A stretch of DNA of 64,000 nt from positions 2,944,385 to 3,008,384 of the forward strand of contig OY282377.1 in NCBI GenBank assembly GCA_958295785.1, written 5' to 3'. Under the pieces are notes generated by a model. The model saw nothing but the letters and a program-made list of their open reading frames with translations, was not told the DNA's origin and did no database searches. The position numbers and the translations under genes are program-made. Source of the stretch: an uncultured Latescibacterota bacterium (GTDB taxonomy: Bacteria > Latescibacterota > UBA2968). This document shows positions 17,934 through 26,883 of the stretch, piece by piece (position 1 is the stretch's first letter; each line of letters opens with the position of its first letter).

Positions 17934-18974
17934 ATGCCAGACATTCGCATACGCGCAGAACATCTCGAATCCTTTATCCAGTCCGTATTTGAACGTGCGG
18001 GCATGCCGCCCGAAGATGCCGCGATTGAAGCGGAAGTGCTCGTGTGGGCAAATTTGCGCGGCGTTGATTCGCACGGGGTTTTGCGCGTGCTCTCGTATCT
18101 CGACAACATCAGATCGGGCGCGATGAATGCGCGGCCCAATATCCGCGTGATCAAAGAATCGCCAGCGGTTGCCCATATCGCATGCGACCGCGCGCTGGGC
18201 CCTGTTGCAACCGTGCCAGCGATGCACAAAGCCATTGAAATGGCGAAAAATGTGGGCATTGGGTGGGTGTTGCTCAGCAATGTCACGCATCAAGGCGCGA
18301 TGGCTTATTATTCGTTGATGGCCGCGCGCGAAGGGTTTGCCGGGATTGCCATTGTTTGCAGTCCGCCCAATATGGCCCCCTTTGGCGCGAAGGCCGCTGG
18401 CCTGCACAACAGCCCTATCGCCATAGCGGTTCCGGCAAACGAGCGCGACCCCATCAGCTTGGATATGGCGACCAGCGTCGCGGCTGGGGGCAAACTCGAT
18501 CTCGCCCGGGACAAGGGCGTGCCGCTCGGCGCGGACTGGGCACTCGACGCCGAGGGCAATCCGACCACCGATGCACACAAAGGCACTATCTTGCGCCCGG
18601 CAGGTGGGCCTAAGGGATCGGGGCTCGCGCTGATTTTTCAGTGTTTGTCCAGTCTGATGGCCGGCAATCCCCTTCTCGCGCCCGTGTTGCGCGGAGGCAA
18701 AAATCCGAGAGCGCAAAACGGCATTGTCGCGGCCATCGACATTTCGTTTTTTATCGACCTCGAGGATTACAAAAATCTCGTGGATAACTTGGTCGATGAA
18801 CTCAAGGCATTGCCCAAGGCCGATGGCTTCGACGATATTCTCATGCCCGGCGAACCCGAAAATCTCACCCTTGCCCAGCGCGCTGTCGATGGCATTCCCA
18901 TTCCGAAGGGCACGGCGGAAAAACTCCGCGAAGCCGCGCGGCGGTTCGGCCTCGCGTTGCCCGAGGGGTTATGA
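17934..18974 (+). CDS. Malate/L-lactate dehydrogenase family oxidoreductase (Ldh_2 type)
   Basis: 346-residue NAD(P)-dependent 2-hydroxyacid dehydrogenase-like protein of the non-Rossmann Ldh_2/malate-ureidoglycolate family. Family segments: VWANLRGVDSHGVLRV, VLLSNVTHQGAMAYYSLMA (with the active-site His), NSPIAIAVP, LDMATSVAAGGK and RPAGGPKGSGLALI. The ATG at 17934 follows AAGGA at seven bases. The next gene begins 13 bases after its stop and encodes a sugar-acid dehydratase, so the two may act on successive products of one acid pathway. Confidence 0.9.
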   Translation: MPDIRIRAEHLESFIQSVFERAGMPPEDAAIEAEVLVWANLRGVDSHGVLRVLSYLDNIRSGAMNARPNIRVIKESPAVAHIACDRALGPVATVPAMHKAIEMAKNVGIGWVLLSNVTHQGAMAYYSLMAAREGFAGIAIVCSPPNMAPFGAKAAGLHNSPIAIAVPANERDPISLDMATSVAAGGKLDLARDKGVPLGADWALDAEGNPTTDAHKGTILRPAGGPKGSGLALIFQCLSSLMAGNPLLAPVLRGGKNPRAQNGIVAAIDISFFIDLEDYKNLVDNLVDELKALPKADGFDDILMPGEPENLTLAQRAVDGIPIPKGTAEKLREAARRFGLALPEGL

Positions 18975-18987
18975 TGAGGAGTATGAC

Positions 18988-20193
18988 ATGTCAAAAATGG
19001 TAACGATCAAAGACGTCAAAACCATTGTGACGCAGCCCGCGGGATCGCGCCTCGTCATCGTCAAAATCACCACGTCGGAAAACGGGCTTTACGGGTTGGG
19101 ATGCGCGACATTTACACAGCGATTTCACGCGGTGCATGCGGCCATTGAAAAACACCTCAAGCCCTTTCTCATCGGGCGCGATGTGGATCGCATTGAAGAA
19201 ATTTGGCAGATGAGCATGGTCAATGGGTACTGGCGCAACGGCCCGGTGCTCAACAACGCCATTTCGGGCGTGGATCAGGCCCTGTGGGACATCAAGGGCA
19301 AACGCGCGGGCATGCCCGTGTACCAACTCCTCGGCGGAAAGTGCCGAGAGGCCGCAGATACTTATGCACACGCCAATGGGCGCGACAAGTGCGAGGTGGT
19401 CAATAGCGTGCGCCACTACATGGAACAGGGCTATCGGCACATCCGCGTGCAGATGGGCGGGTACGGCGGGCAGTCGCAGACCATCCAAAAACCAGATGGC
19501 GCGCCCGACGGGGCGTATTATCACCCGCGGGAATACTGCCGGCGCATGTGCGAGATGATCGAATATGTGCGGGCGGAAATTGGGCCTGAAATCGAGTTGC
19601 TCCACGACATCCACGAGCGGTTGCGCCCAATAGACGCCATCCAATTTGCCAAAGACGTGGAGCCGTTCAAACTCTTCTTTCTCGAAGACGCCCTCGCGCC
19701 CGAAGACAACGCCTATTTTCACCACATGCGCGCACAGTGCGCCACGCCCTTGGCCATGGGGGAACTCTTCAACCATCCGCACGAATGGATGCCCCTCATT
19801 CAAGACCGCCTCATCGACTTTATTCGCATGCACGTCAGCCAGATGGGCGGCATCACCCCTGCGCGCAATGTCGCTGCCTTTGCCAATATGTACAATGTGC
19901 GAACCGCGTGGCACGGCCCGGGCGACACATCGCCTGTGGGTCACGCCGCCAATTTGCACCTCGACCTGTGGGCGCCCAATTTTGGGATTCAGGAATGGTG
20001 TCGCTTCAACGCGCTGGTGTACGACATGTTTCCCGGCTTGCCCGAAGTGCGAAAAGGCTATATGTATCCCAATGACGCGCCCGGCCTGGGCATTGACATT
20101 GACGAAGCCCTCGCGGCGAAATATCCGCCCCAAGACGAGATCATTCAATGGACGCAAACCCGCGCGCCAGATGGATCGCCCATGCGACCGTAA
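18988..20193 (+). CDS. D-mannonate dehydratase family enzyme (ManD/RspA-like, enolase superfamily)
   Basis: 401-residue enzyme that fits the ManD/RspA family, which dehydrates D-mannonate or related acids to 2-keto-3-deoxy acids with Mg. Visible: QALWDIKGKRAGMPVYQLLGG; Mg ligands in LLHDIHERL, FFLEDALAPED and MGELFNHPHEW; HVSQMGGITPAR; and AWHGPGDTSPVGHAANLHLD, nearly diagnostic of RspA/ManD. The start at 18988 has GAGGAG nine bases upstream; frames open further upstream overlap the dehydrogenase. Substrate within the family is uncertain because many members are weak or specific for gluconate. Confidence 0.9.
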   Translation: MSKMVTIKDVKTIVTQPAGSRLVIVKITTSENGLYGLGCATFTQRFHAVHAAIEKHLKPFLIGRDVDRIEEIWQMSMVNGYWRNGPVLNNAISGVDQALWDIKGKRAGMPVYQLLGGKCREAADTYAHANGRDKCEVVNSVRHYMEQGYRHIRVQMGGYGGQSQTIQKPDGAPDGAYYHPREYCRRMCEMIEYVRAEIGPEIELLHDIHERLRPIDAIQFAKDVEPFKLFFLEDALAPEDNAYFHHMRAQCATPLAMGELFNHPHEWMPLIQDRLIDFIRMHVSQMGGITPARNVAAFANMYNVRTAWHGPGDTSPVGHAANLHLDLWAPNFGIQEWCRFNALVYDMFPGLPEVRKGYMYPNDAPGLGIDIDEALAAKYPPQDEIIQWTQTRAPDGSPMRP

Positions 20194-20199
20194 GGTAAG

Positions 20200-20347
20200 A
20201 TGCGAGGATAGAAACGTAGGGGCGATGCCCCCGTGCTCGCCCAAAAATACAAGAGGCAAAAGGCTAGTCGTCAGCGATCAGTTGTCAGTCCCCGCCCATC
20301 TGCCCCAAGACGCAAGACCCGTAGGGACAGTCCCCCGTGCCTGTCCG
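20200..20347. repeat. R1 and R2 hairpin repeats
   Basis: An R1 unit with its usual leader TGCGAGGATAGAAACG lies at about 20201-20250, and an R2 unit (GTAGGGACAG..CTGTCC) at 20321-20346. Confidence 0.6.
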
Positions 20348-20368
20348 TAGTGGTCACAGGAGCATTTT

Positions 20369-21610
20369 ATGAACACCCACTCATCGCCATCCGAACTCAA
20401 AATCACCGACATGCGTATCGTCAATGTTTCCGGCGCGCCCATGCGATCTACCCTCATTCGCCTCGACACCAATCAGGAGATTTACGGCTTGGGCGAAGTC
20501 CGCGATGGCGCCAGCCACATCTACGCGCTGCAACTCAAGCGGCAACTCTTGGGCGAAAACCCCTGCAACGTGGATAAGGTCTTTCGCAAGATCAAACAAT
20601 TTGGATGGCACGCGCGGCAGGCAGGCGGCGTGTGCGGCGTGGAGATGGCACTGATGGATTTGGCGGGCAAAGCCCACGGCGTACCCTGTTACCAACTCGC
20701 GGGTGGAAAATTTCGCGATGGCATCCGCATCTATTGCGACACGCCTTCAACGCCAGATCCGGAAGAAATGGGCAACAGCCTCAAAGCGCGCATGGACAGC
20801 GGCTTTACATTTCTCAAAATGGACATTGGCACGCGCTTGCTCAAAGGCATTGCCGGCGCGGTGTCCCATCCGTCCGGCATGCTGGAAACCGCGCAGATCA
20901 TGCACCCGTTTACCGGCATCCAACTCACGGACAAAGGCATCGACTCGCTCGTTCAATACGTGGCGGTCGTGCGCGATATTGTCGGCTATGAGATCCCCTT
21001 GGCTGCGGATCACTTCGGGCATATCAATGTCGAATCGTGCATCCGCCTCGCGCGCGCACTCGAGCGGTTCAACCTCGCATGGCTCGAAGATATGATTCCC
21101 TGGCAATTCACCGATCAATGGGCGCGTCTCAAAAACGCGACAGCGACCCCTGTTTGCACGGGCGAAGACATTTATCTCCTCGAAAATTTCAAACCCCTTC
21201 TCGACCATCGCGCCGTGTCCGTCATCCATCCGGACCTCGCCACCTCGGGCGGCATTCTCGAAACCAAGCGCATTGGCGACTACGCCGAAGAATGCGGGAT
21301 TGCTATGGCACTGCACATGGCCGCGACGCCCGTCGCAACCATGGCCAGCGTGCATTGCGCCGCCGCCACCCACAATTTTCTCGCGCTCGAATGCCACGCG
21401 GTCGATTATCCGCCGTGGAACACACTCGTCACGGGCTTGCCCAATCCCATCGTCCAAAACGGCTATATCCGCGTGCCCGACACCCCCGGCCTCGGCGTTG
21501 ACCTGAATGAAGACGCCATCAAAGCACACATCAACCCGGATTTGCCCGGCTATTTCGAGCCTACAGATGCGTGGAATGAAGAACGGGTCAATGACAGGTT
21601 GTGGAGTTAA
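20369..21610 (+). CDS. Mandelate racemase/muconate lactonizing enzyme family protein
   Basis: 413-residue enolase-superfamily protein. The cap domain has YGLGEVRDG and VEMALMDLAGKAHGVPCYQLAGG. Barrel ligands are in PLAADHFGHI (Asp), AWLEDMIPW (Glu) and VCTGEDIYL (Glu), followed by PDLATSGGILETKRI and ALHMAATPVATMA. A roughly 30-residue insertion after FLKMDIGTRLL is longer than in most dehydratases. AGGAG lies eight bases before the ATG. Reaction unknown; it is the third catabolic gene in this plus-strand run. Confidence 0.9.
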   Translation: MNTHSSPSELKITDMRIVNVSGAPMRSTLIRLDTNQEIYGLGEVRDGASHIYALQLKRQLLGENPCNVDKVFRKIKQFGWHARQAGGVCGVEMALMDLAGKAHGVPCYQLAGGKFRDGIRIYCDTPSTPDPEEMGNSLKARMDSGFTFLKMDIGTRLLKGIAGAVSHPSGMLETAQIMHPFTGIQLTDKGIDSLVQYVAVVRDIVGYEIPLAADHFGHINVESCIRLARALERFNLAWLEDMIPWQFTDQWARLKNATATPVCTGEDIYLLENFKPLLDHRAVSVIHPDLATSGGILETKRIGDYAEECGIAMALHMAATPVATMASVHCAAATHNFLALECHAVDYPPWNTLVTGLPNPIVQNGYIRVPDTPGLGVDLNEDAIKAHINPDLPGYFEPTDAWNEERVNDRLWS

Positions 21611-21816
21611 AAGGCGAGATGGGAGCGAGAGAAACAGAAGGGCTCGAGCTTTTGTGCTCACCTCAACGACCAAGCGGTTCGCAGTCCGTTGCCCCATTCT
21701 GTCCCCATCACCCGGGGGGACATGCCCTGATTTCAGTGAACATTTGACGTTACGCAATGCTGTCCCCATCACCCGTAGGGACAGGCCCCCGTGCCTGTCC
21801 GCACATGCAACCCCTA
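21611..21816. repeat. Intergenic region with R2 repeat
   Basis: A full R2 palindrome lies at 21775-21800 and a degenerate one at about 21700-21730. No gene is seen. Confidence 0.5.
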
Positions 21817-21852
21817 ATGCCAATTTGATTTTTATTTTTGGGAATTATATAC

Positions 21853-21880
21853 TTGACAACCTAAACTTTCTTGTTATATT
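21853..21880 (+). promoter_or_regulatory. Transposase promoter within the IS left end
   Basis: TTGACA (21853-21858), 16 bases and TATATT (21875-21880) form a sigma70-like promoter whose -35 box lies inside the terminal inverted repeat, 37 bases before the transposase start. Confidence 0.55.
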
Positions 21881-21916
21881 TATACAAGTTACAAGTTACG
21901 AATTAACAAGGGGGTT

Positions 21917-22495
21917 ATGATGGCAAAGCAGCTTAGTTTCGTCGCGTTCACACAGAAGTTTGCCACGCCTGAAGCGTGTATTTTGCACCTTGAAAAGATC
22001 CGCTTTAAGGATGGGGAGTCTTGTCCGCATTGTGGTAGTATGGGAAAAATCTATCGTCGTTCTGATTTGGCGTATAGGTGCTCGGATTGTGGGCGTAATT
22101 TTCATATGATTTACGGAACGATGTTTGGCAAGTCTAAAATCAAGATGTTGCCTAAATGGTTCGCGGCAATATGGATTGAAACGAACCCCTCAAAAGGTAT
22201 TTCAAGCGTTCAGTTGGCAAAAATGATCGGTACAACGCAAAAGACCGCTTGGTTTATGCTTCAAAGAATACGAAACGCTTTTGGCAACAAAGACGATGAT
22301 GATGATTTTCTGTCTGGTATCGTTGAAATTGATGAAACCTACATCGGTGGCAAAGAAAAGAACAAACATAAATCCAAAAAGTTGAATGCGGGTCGCGGAA
22401 CAGTAGGTAAATCGGTTGCTTTCGGAATGCGGGAAAAAGGTGAAGATGGTGAGGCAATGGTGGTTCATGTGCAGGACGCAAAAGGGGCAACATGA
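21917..22495 (+). CDS. IS1595-family transposase, N-terminal part up to in-frame TGA
   Basis: 192 residues: a zinc ribbon (CPHCGSMGKIY and CSDCG) used for DNA binding, a helix-turn-helix-like stretch (SSVQLAKMIGTTQKTAWFMLQRI) and the first DDE Asp in VEIDETYIGG. The frame stops at TGA (22493-22495) but continues open in the same frame to 22858 with the rest of the catalytic domain, so only a single stop codon splits the enzyme. The preferred start is the second ATG after GGGGG. Confidence 0.9.
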   Translation: MMAKQLSFVAFTQKFATPEACILHLEKIRFKDGESCPHCGSMGKIYRRSDLAYRCSDCGRNFHMIYGTMFGKSKIKMLPKWFAAIWIETNPSKGISSVQLAKMIGTTQKTAWFMLQRIRNAFGNKDDDDDFLSGIVEIDETYIGGKEKNKHKSKKLNAGRGTVGKSVAFGMREKGEDGEAMVVHVQDAKGAT

Positions 22496-22504
22496 CACGA
22501 TCAG

Positions 22505-22858
22505 ATGTTGAACCAGGTCTTGACGGGCGCAACTATTCATGCAGACGAGAACCGCGCATACGGCGCATTGAGGGATGATTACGAAGGGGAACAAATCAAT
22601 CATTCTGCCGACGAATATGAACGCGATGGGGTCCATACGAACTCCATTGAGAGTTTGTGGGCCCTGGTTAAGCGTGTCTATATGGGTATTCATCACCACG
22701 GGTCAGACAAACACATGCAAAAGTACCTGAATGCTTGCGTGTTTCGCATCAATCGAAAAAAGGGTGATACCTTAAGTCGTGTTGATGAGATGTTGAATAT
22801 GGCGATGGGCGCACGGTTGACTTACAAGCAACTTGTAGCAAGTGAGGCGGTTGCATGA
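22505..22858 (+). CDS. IS1595-family transposase, C-terminal part after the TGA
   Basis: 117 residues in the same frame as the upstream part, with the second catalytic Asp in IHADENRAY and the final acidic residue in HTNSIESLWALVKR. Without readthrough of the TGA it lacks the first Asp and the DNA-binding ribbon and cannot be a complete transposase. Its stop overlaps the passenger gene start (ATGA). Confidence 0.85.
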   Translation: MLNQVLTGATIHADENRAYGALRDDYEGEQINHSADEYERDGVHTNSIESLWALVKRVYMGIHHHGSDKHMQKYLNACVFRINRKKGDTLSRVDEMLNMAMGARLTYKQLVASEAVA

Positions 22859-23082
22859 ACAAACTTTATTCTGGCGATTGTATGACCATCATGCAACAGG
22901 AAATGAGGGCATCAAGCGTTGATCTTATCTCCCTTGATCCGCCGTTCAATTCCAATAGGGCTTACCACGCGATTTACAAGGATGAAACAGGGCGACCACT
23001 TCCCGAGCAGGTTGAGGCGTTTTGTGATAGGTGGACGCTTGACAGTGAACGGGAACGGGCGATCCGAAACAAGAAAATTTAG
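22855..23082 (+). CDS. Passenger gene: N-terminal fragment of a DNA methyltransferase
   Basis: 75 residues beginning MNKLYSGDCM and containing the catalytic motif IV SLDPPFNSN of amino-methyltransferases. It ends at the inverted repeat, so the motif I/AdoMet-binding half is missing and the product should be inactive as an enzyme. IS1595-family elements are known to carry passenger genes. The ATG overlaps the transposase stop (ATGA), so translation is coupled. The fragment is retained in IS copy 2. Confidence 0.75.
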   Translation: MNKLYSGDCMTIMQQEMRASSVDLISLDPPFNSNRAYHAIYKDETGRPLPEQVEAFCDRWTLDSERERAIRNKKI

Positions 23083-23667
23083 GTTGTCAAGTATATAATT
23101 CCCTTATTTTTCCGTATCCTGCCTTCCATTAGGGATGAATGAGAAATGAGGAACAGACGTTCTGTACGGATCATGCGTTGCTTGTCTCAAGCGTTTGGCC
23201 CTACAGCATTGTTGGTTGCCTTCGATGCCTTCGGCGACCTACTTTTTTTCAACAGAAAAAAAAAGTAGGCAAAAAATGCCGCTCTCATACGCCGAGGGGC
23301 TTGCACAGCGCAAAGCACTTTTGTAACAGCACGACATGCGCTGGCCTGCCAAGTGGGTTGCATCATGGCTGTGGGTTGCGAGACGGCCTTGCGCGCTGTG
23401 CGTGATGGCTTTATCTGATGGTCTTTTGGGATGGTATTTTTGCAATGGCTTTTCTGAATGACTGCGTAAGGTCAAGGGGAGCGCTTGCTGGCAACATATC
23501 GCATCACATGAGGACAACAGCTATTCATTTTGGTATAAGCAGTCAACGGGCAGTCTCCGCACAACCGACTCTTCTGAATCAGAATTTGTAGGATTAGAGA
23601 CAGTGTTGCTCTCCACTCTCCACTTGGTAGGGCGGTTGGAACGCACACAATTGAAAGGAACGACATC

Positions 23668-24531
23668 ATGATCACCATTGGCATTATCGGCGCGGAAAAC
23701 AGCCATACCGTCGCCATCGCAAAAACCATCAACCTCGAAAAGCGCGTGCGCGGTTTCAGCGTGACCCATGTGTGGGGAGAGACCCCGAGCGACGCCCAAG
23801 ATGCGCGAGAACGGGGGCAGATTCCCACTATCGTGCAGCATCCCGAAGACCTGATCGGCCGGGTTGACGCGGCCATTGTGGATCACCGGCACGCAAAATA
23901 TCACCTGCCTGCTGTGCGCCCATTGATGGAGGCCAAAATCCCGCTCTTCGTCGATAAGCCCTTTTGCTACCGTGTCAAAGAAGGCCGCGAATTTCTCGCC
24001 CGAGCGCGCGAACTCGGCGTGCCCGTGTGTTCCTTCTCGGTTTTGCCCAAGCAGGCGTCATTTGGGCAGGTTGAAAAAGAGGTTCGAGAACTCGGGCGCA
24101 TTCTGTCCGTTGTTTCGACCGGGCCTTGCGATATCGATTCCGAATACGGTGGCGTCTTCTTTTACGGCATTCACCAAGTCGATATGGTCTCGCGCCTACT
24201 CGATGGCGACATAACGCATGCACAACTCAACCGCGGAAAGCAAAACCACACCGCGACCCTGTACTCTGCAAGTGGCGCAGTCTCCACGATGAACCTCATC
24301 GGCGAAGGCCGCCCGGACTTCCACCTTTCTGTGCTGTGTGAAAAGGGCCGCATCGACCGCGTGATCGCGTACGATGACAACACCTATCTCACCGGCATCC
24401 GCGACTTTTGCCACATGTTCCGCACGGGCGAAACCGCCGAAACCGACCGTTCCATGCTCGCGCCCGTCGCAGTGCTCGAGGCCCTCGAACAATCGCAGGA
24501 ATCGGGGGCAAAGGTGGATGTTGAACTTTGA
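23668..24531 (+). CDS. Gfo/Idh/MocA family oxidoreductase, short form
   Basis: 287 residues, shorter than the usual 330-400. The Rossmann start IGIIGAENSH and a catalytic-lysine motif LFVDKPFC (EKP changed to DKP) are present, and the C-terminal domain is reduced. AAGGA lies nine bases before the ATG. The sulfatase gene follows 104 bases later on the same strand, suggesting a joint role in degrading a sulfated substrate; this is inference. Confidence 0.85.
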   Translation: MITIGIIGAENSHTVAIAKTINLEKRVRGFSVTHVWGETPSDAQDARERGQIPTIVQHPEDLIGRVDAAIVDHRHAKYHLPAVRPLMEAKIPLFVDKPFCYRVKEGREFLARARELGVPVCSFSVLPKQASFGQVEKEVRELGRILSVVSTGPCDIDSEYGGVFFYGIHQVDMVSRLLDGDITHAQLNRGKQNHTATLYSASGAVSTMNLIGEGRPDFHLSVLCEKGRIDRVIAYDDNTYLTGIRDFCHMFRTGETAETDRSMLAPVAVLEALEQSQESGAKVDVEL

Positions 24532-24635
24532 TGCAAAACGCGAAAAAATAAAATGGATCATCCCCCTGCTCAACCACGGATGTGGTTTCGGCTTGAGAGA
24601 CGGGAAACGCAAGACGCAAGACAGGAGGAGCAGGT

Positions 24636-26045
24636 ATGGCTGATAAACCCAATATTCTCATTATCATGTCGGACGAGCACGCGCCGCAATACAGCAGCGT
24701 GTATGGGCATTCGCTGGTGCAATCGCCCAATATGGAACGCTTGACCGATATGGGGGTCACGTTTGACAATGCGTATTGCAACTCGCCGATTTGCGGGCCG
24801 TCGCGCATGTCATTTATGACCGGGCGGTACATCCATCGCATCGGCACCTATGACAATGGGTTTCCCATGTCGTCGGACGCGGTCACATGGGCGCACCGCT
24901 TGCGAAACATCGGTTACGATGTGGTCATATCGGGCAAGCAACACTTTTGCGGCCCCGATCAATTACACGGGTTTCGCACGCAACTCGCACGCGACCTGCA
25001 CGCTGAATTGTGGACGAAAAACGGCGTTCCGCACGGCGCGGCGAATTGGGAAGCGGGCATTGTGAAAGCCAAAAAGCCGTGGGGGGGTGTGGCAGAGGCC
25101 GGGCCGGGCAGGACGACGTCGATAGACACAGATGATCAAGTCGAAGAAGCCGCGCTCGCCTATATCAAAGCCGCCGCGGGCAAAGAACGCCCGTGGTGCC
25201 TCAATGTGGGATTTATCGCGCCGCATTTTCCGCTCGTCGTGCCCCGGCGATTTTGGGCCCTGTATCCCCGCGATCAAATTGACATGCCCGAAATCCCCGA
25301 AGGCCATCTCGAAAACATGCACCCGGTTTACAAGCGCATGCGCCTGATGTTTGGGCTGGTCGATTTTCCAGAGGAACTCGTGCGCCGGGCGCGTGCGGGT
25401 TATTACGGCCTCATCACGTATTTGGACGAAAAAATAGGCCGCCTCATCGACGCGCTCAAAGAAACCGGGCAACTTGAAAATACCATCATCGTGCATACAT
25501 CCGATCACGGGGAAATGAATGGCGAGCACGGCATGTGGCGAAAGTCCAACATGTATGAAGCCTCTTCTCGCGTGCCCCTTCAGATCGTTTGGAACGGGCA
25601 TCTCCCGGGCGGGTTGCGAATCGCGCAAAATGTTTCCCTCGTCGATCTCGTCGCCACCCTCATCGAAATGAGCGGTGCATCAAAAGAGATCGCGCCTCTC
25701 GACGGCGATAGCCTCTTGCCCTTGATCCGGGGCGAAACCGAGACGTGGAAAGACGAAGCCTTCTGCGAATACCTCGCGCACGGGGTTCTCCGCCCCGTGG
25801 CGATGCTCAAAAAGGGCGATTACAAACTCAACATCAGCTTGGGAGACGCGCCCGAATTGTTCAACATCGCAGAAGATCCCGGGGAATTTAACGACCTATC
25901 GGATTCCGCACAACACCGAGAAATACGCGACACCATGCGCGAGCGGCTCTTGGAAATTTGGGGCGACCCAGAAGCCATTGAACAGCGCGTTCGCCAAAGC
26001 CAACGGGAGAGGCGATTTATCGCAACGGCGGGCGACAGGCGATGA
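24636..26045 (+). CDS. Sulfatase, Cys-type (choline-sulfatase-like)
   Basis: 469-residue arylsulfatase-family hydrolase. The Cys that must be oxidised to formylglycine is at residue 53 in SPICGPSRMSFMTGR (C-x-P-S-R). Metal-ligand segments NILIIMSDEH near residue 10 and HTSDHGEMNGEHGMW are present. There is no signal peptide, so it looks cytoplasmic like choline sulfatases. GGAGGAG lies before the ATG. The C-terminal region (PELFNIAEDPGEFNDLS) is typical. Substrate unknown. Confidence 0.93.
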   Translation: MADKPNILIIMSDEHAPQYSSVYGHSLVQSPNMERLTDMGVTFDNAYCNSPICGPSRMSFMTGRYIHRIGTYDNGFPMSSDAVTWAHRLRNIGYDVVISGKQHFCGPDQLHGFRTQLARDLHAELWTKNGVPHGAANWEAGIVKAKKPWGGVAEAGPGRTTSIDTDDQVEEAALAYIKAAAGKERPWCLNVGFIAPHFPLVVPRRFWALYPRDQIDMPEIPEGHLENMHPVYKRMRLMFGLVDFPEELVRRARAGYYGLITYLDEKIGRLIDALKETGQLENTIIVHTSDHGEMNGEHGMWRKSNMYEASSRVPLQIVWNGHLPGGLRIAQNVSLVDLVATLIEMSGASKEIAPLDGDSLLPLIRGETETWKDEAFCEYLAHGVLRPVAMLKKGDYKLNISLGDAPELFNIAEDPGEFNDLSDSAQHREIRDTMRERLLEIWGDPEAIEQRVRQSQRERRFIATAGDRR

Positions 26046-26047
26046 CC

Positions 26048-26821
26048 TCATGCCTCGGATTTCAGCATGCCCACCTCGATCAGTGCCGCTTTGAGTTCGG
26101 CAACCAATTCCCGATACGCGGGGCCGTTGAAATAGCGTCTCGCGTTTGGCATCGCCGCAATCCCCGTTCGATCCGTGTAATCCATCGCGCCAAAATACAC
26201 CCCATCGGCAGCGTCGGCGATTTGTTCGGCAAATTCGCGCGGTTGGCAATACAGCACTGGGGCAAGCGACGCGGTGACATAAATACCCGCCTGGCGCAAC
26301 CGCTTCATCGCGTTGAGACGCACGCCAATTTTCGGCGCTTTCGGCTCGGTGCGCTTGCGAACCCGGTCGTCATTTGTCGGCACGGAAAATCCCACGCGCA
26401 AGCGACTGCCAAATTGCGTCAACAAATCCAGATCGTCCAAAATGAGATGGCTGCGCGTATGCACGGTCAGGCCCTTCAAATTGCAATCCACCAGCACCTT
26501 TAAGCAACGCCTGCTCAGGCGATATTTCCGCTCGATATACTGATAGGGATCAGTTGCCGATCCCATGAATATTTTGCGCCCATAAATTTTGGTACGCGCC
26601 TTGCCCAACAAAAAAGGCGCGTTCATTTTGGGCCTCACCCACTCGCCCCATGCTTGGGGATGTTCGCGGGCAAATGGAAATTTCATCACATAGCAATAGG
26701 CACATCCCAGGCCACAGCCGGAATAGGGATTGAGCGTGTATTCAGAGACGGGTTCGCCGGGCGGGTTTTGAGGCACCAGCACGGATCGCGCGTTGGTCTC
26801 TTCAATGTGCAACACGGGCAT
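26048..26821 (-). CDS. Radical SAM protein, spore photoproduct lyase-like (Rv2578c type)
   Basis: 257 residues with the [4Fe-4S] motif CGLGCAYCY (CxxxCxxC) near residue 36, preceded by YTLNPYSG as in the SPL-like family. Segments KIFMGSATDPYQ, LTVHTRSHLILDDLDLL and VGFSVPT are also family-typical. These proteins are usually annotated as DNA-repair radical SAM proteins but their substrate is unproven. It converges with the sulfatase gene with only 2 bases between the stops. Confidence 0.88.
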   Translation of the reverse strand: MPVLHIEETNARSVLVPQNPPGEPVSEYTLNPYSGCGLGCAYCYVMKFPFAREHPQAWGEWVRPKMNAPFLLGKARTKIYGRKIFMGSATDPYQYIERKYRLSRRCLKVLVDCNLKGLTVHTRSHLILDDLDLLTQFGSRLRVGFSVPTNDDRVRKRTEPKAPKIGVRLNAMKRLRQAGIYVTASLAPVLYCQPREFAEQIADAADGVYFGAMDYTDRTGIAAMPNARRYFNGPAYRELVAELKAALIEVGMLKSEA

Positions 26822-26883
26822 TTTATCCGCCTCCTATTCCAATATTTCCAACAATATACTGCACATTTGTATATTATTCAAGC

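Larger units (their letters stand above)
21840..23103 (+). mobile_element. IS1595-family insertion sequence, copy 1
   Basis: 1264-bp element. Ends are inverted repeats beginning GGGAATTATATACTTGACAA, matching over about 35 bases with one mismatch. It is flanked by the 8-bp direct duplication TTATTTTT (21832-21839 and 23104-23111), as expected for IS1595. It encodes a transposase interrupted by an in-frame TGA plus a short methyltransferase-like passenger gene. A second copy lies at 58839-60096. Confidence 0.93.
21817..23536. mobile_element. Terminal-inverted-repeat element, copy C, split by IS1595-family IS
   Basis: Copy C of a roughly 450-bp element found four times here. The left end (about 21817) reads like ATRCCAATTTGATTTT and the right end (about 23536) is its inverse. 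Removing the IS and one 8-bp duplication leaves 448 bases, matching copies A and B (444 and 449). It holds no conserved frame. A hairpin at 23238-23269 (CCTAC-T7 / A9-GTAGG) has changed on both arms relative to copy D. Confidence 0.75.

Noticed and set aside
21917-22858. TGA recoded as an amino acid across the genome
   Set aside because: Many intact genes here (for example lepA, tsaE and the kinase) end in TGA, so it is a normal stop.
23139-23405. Open frame inside repeat copy C (and similar frames in copies A, B and D)
   Set aside because: Frames are open on both strands, differ in length between copies and carry no recognisable domain; they are by-products of the repeat.
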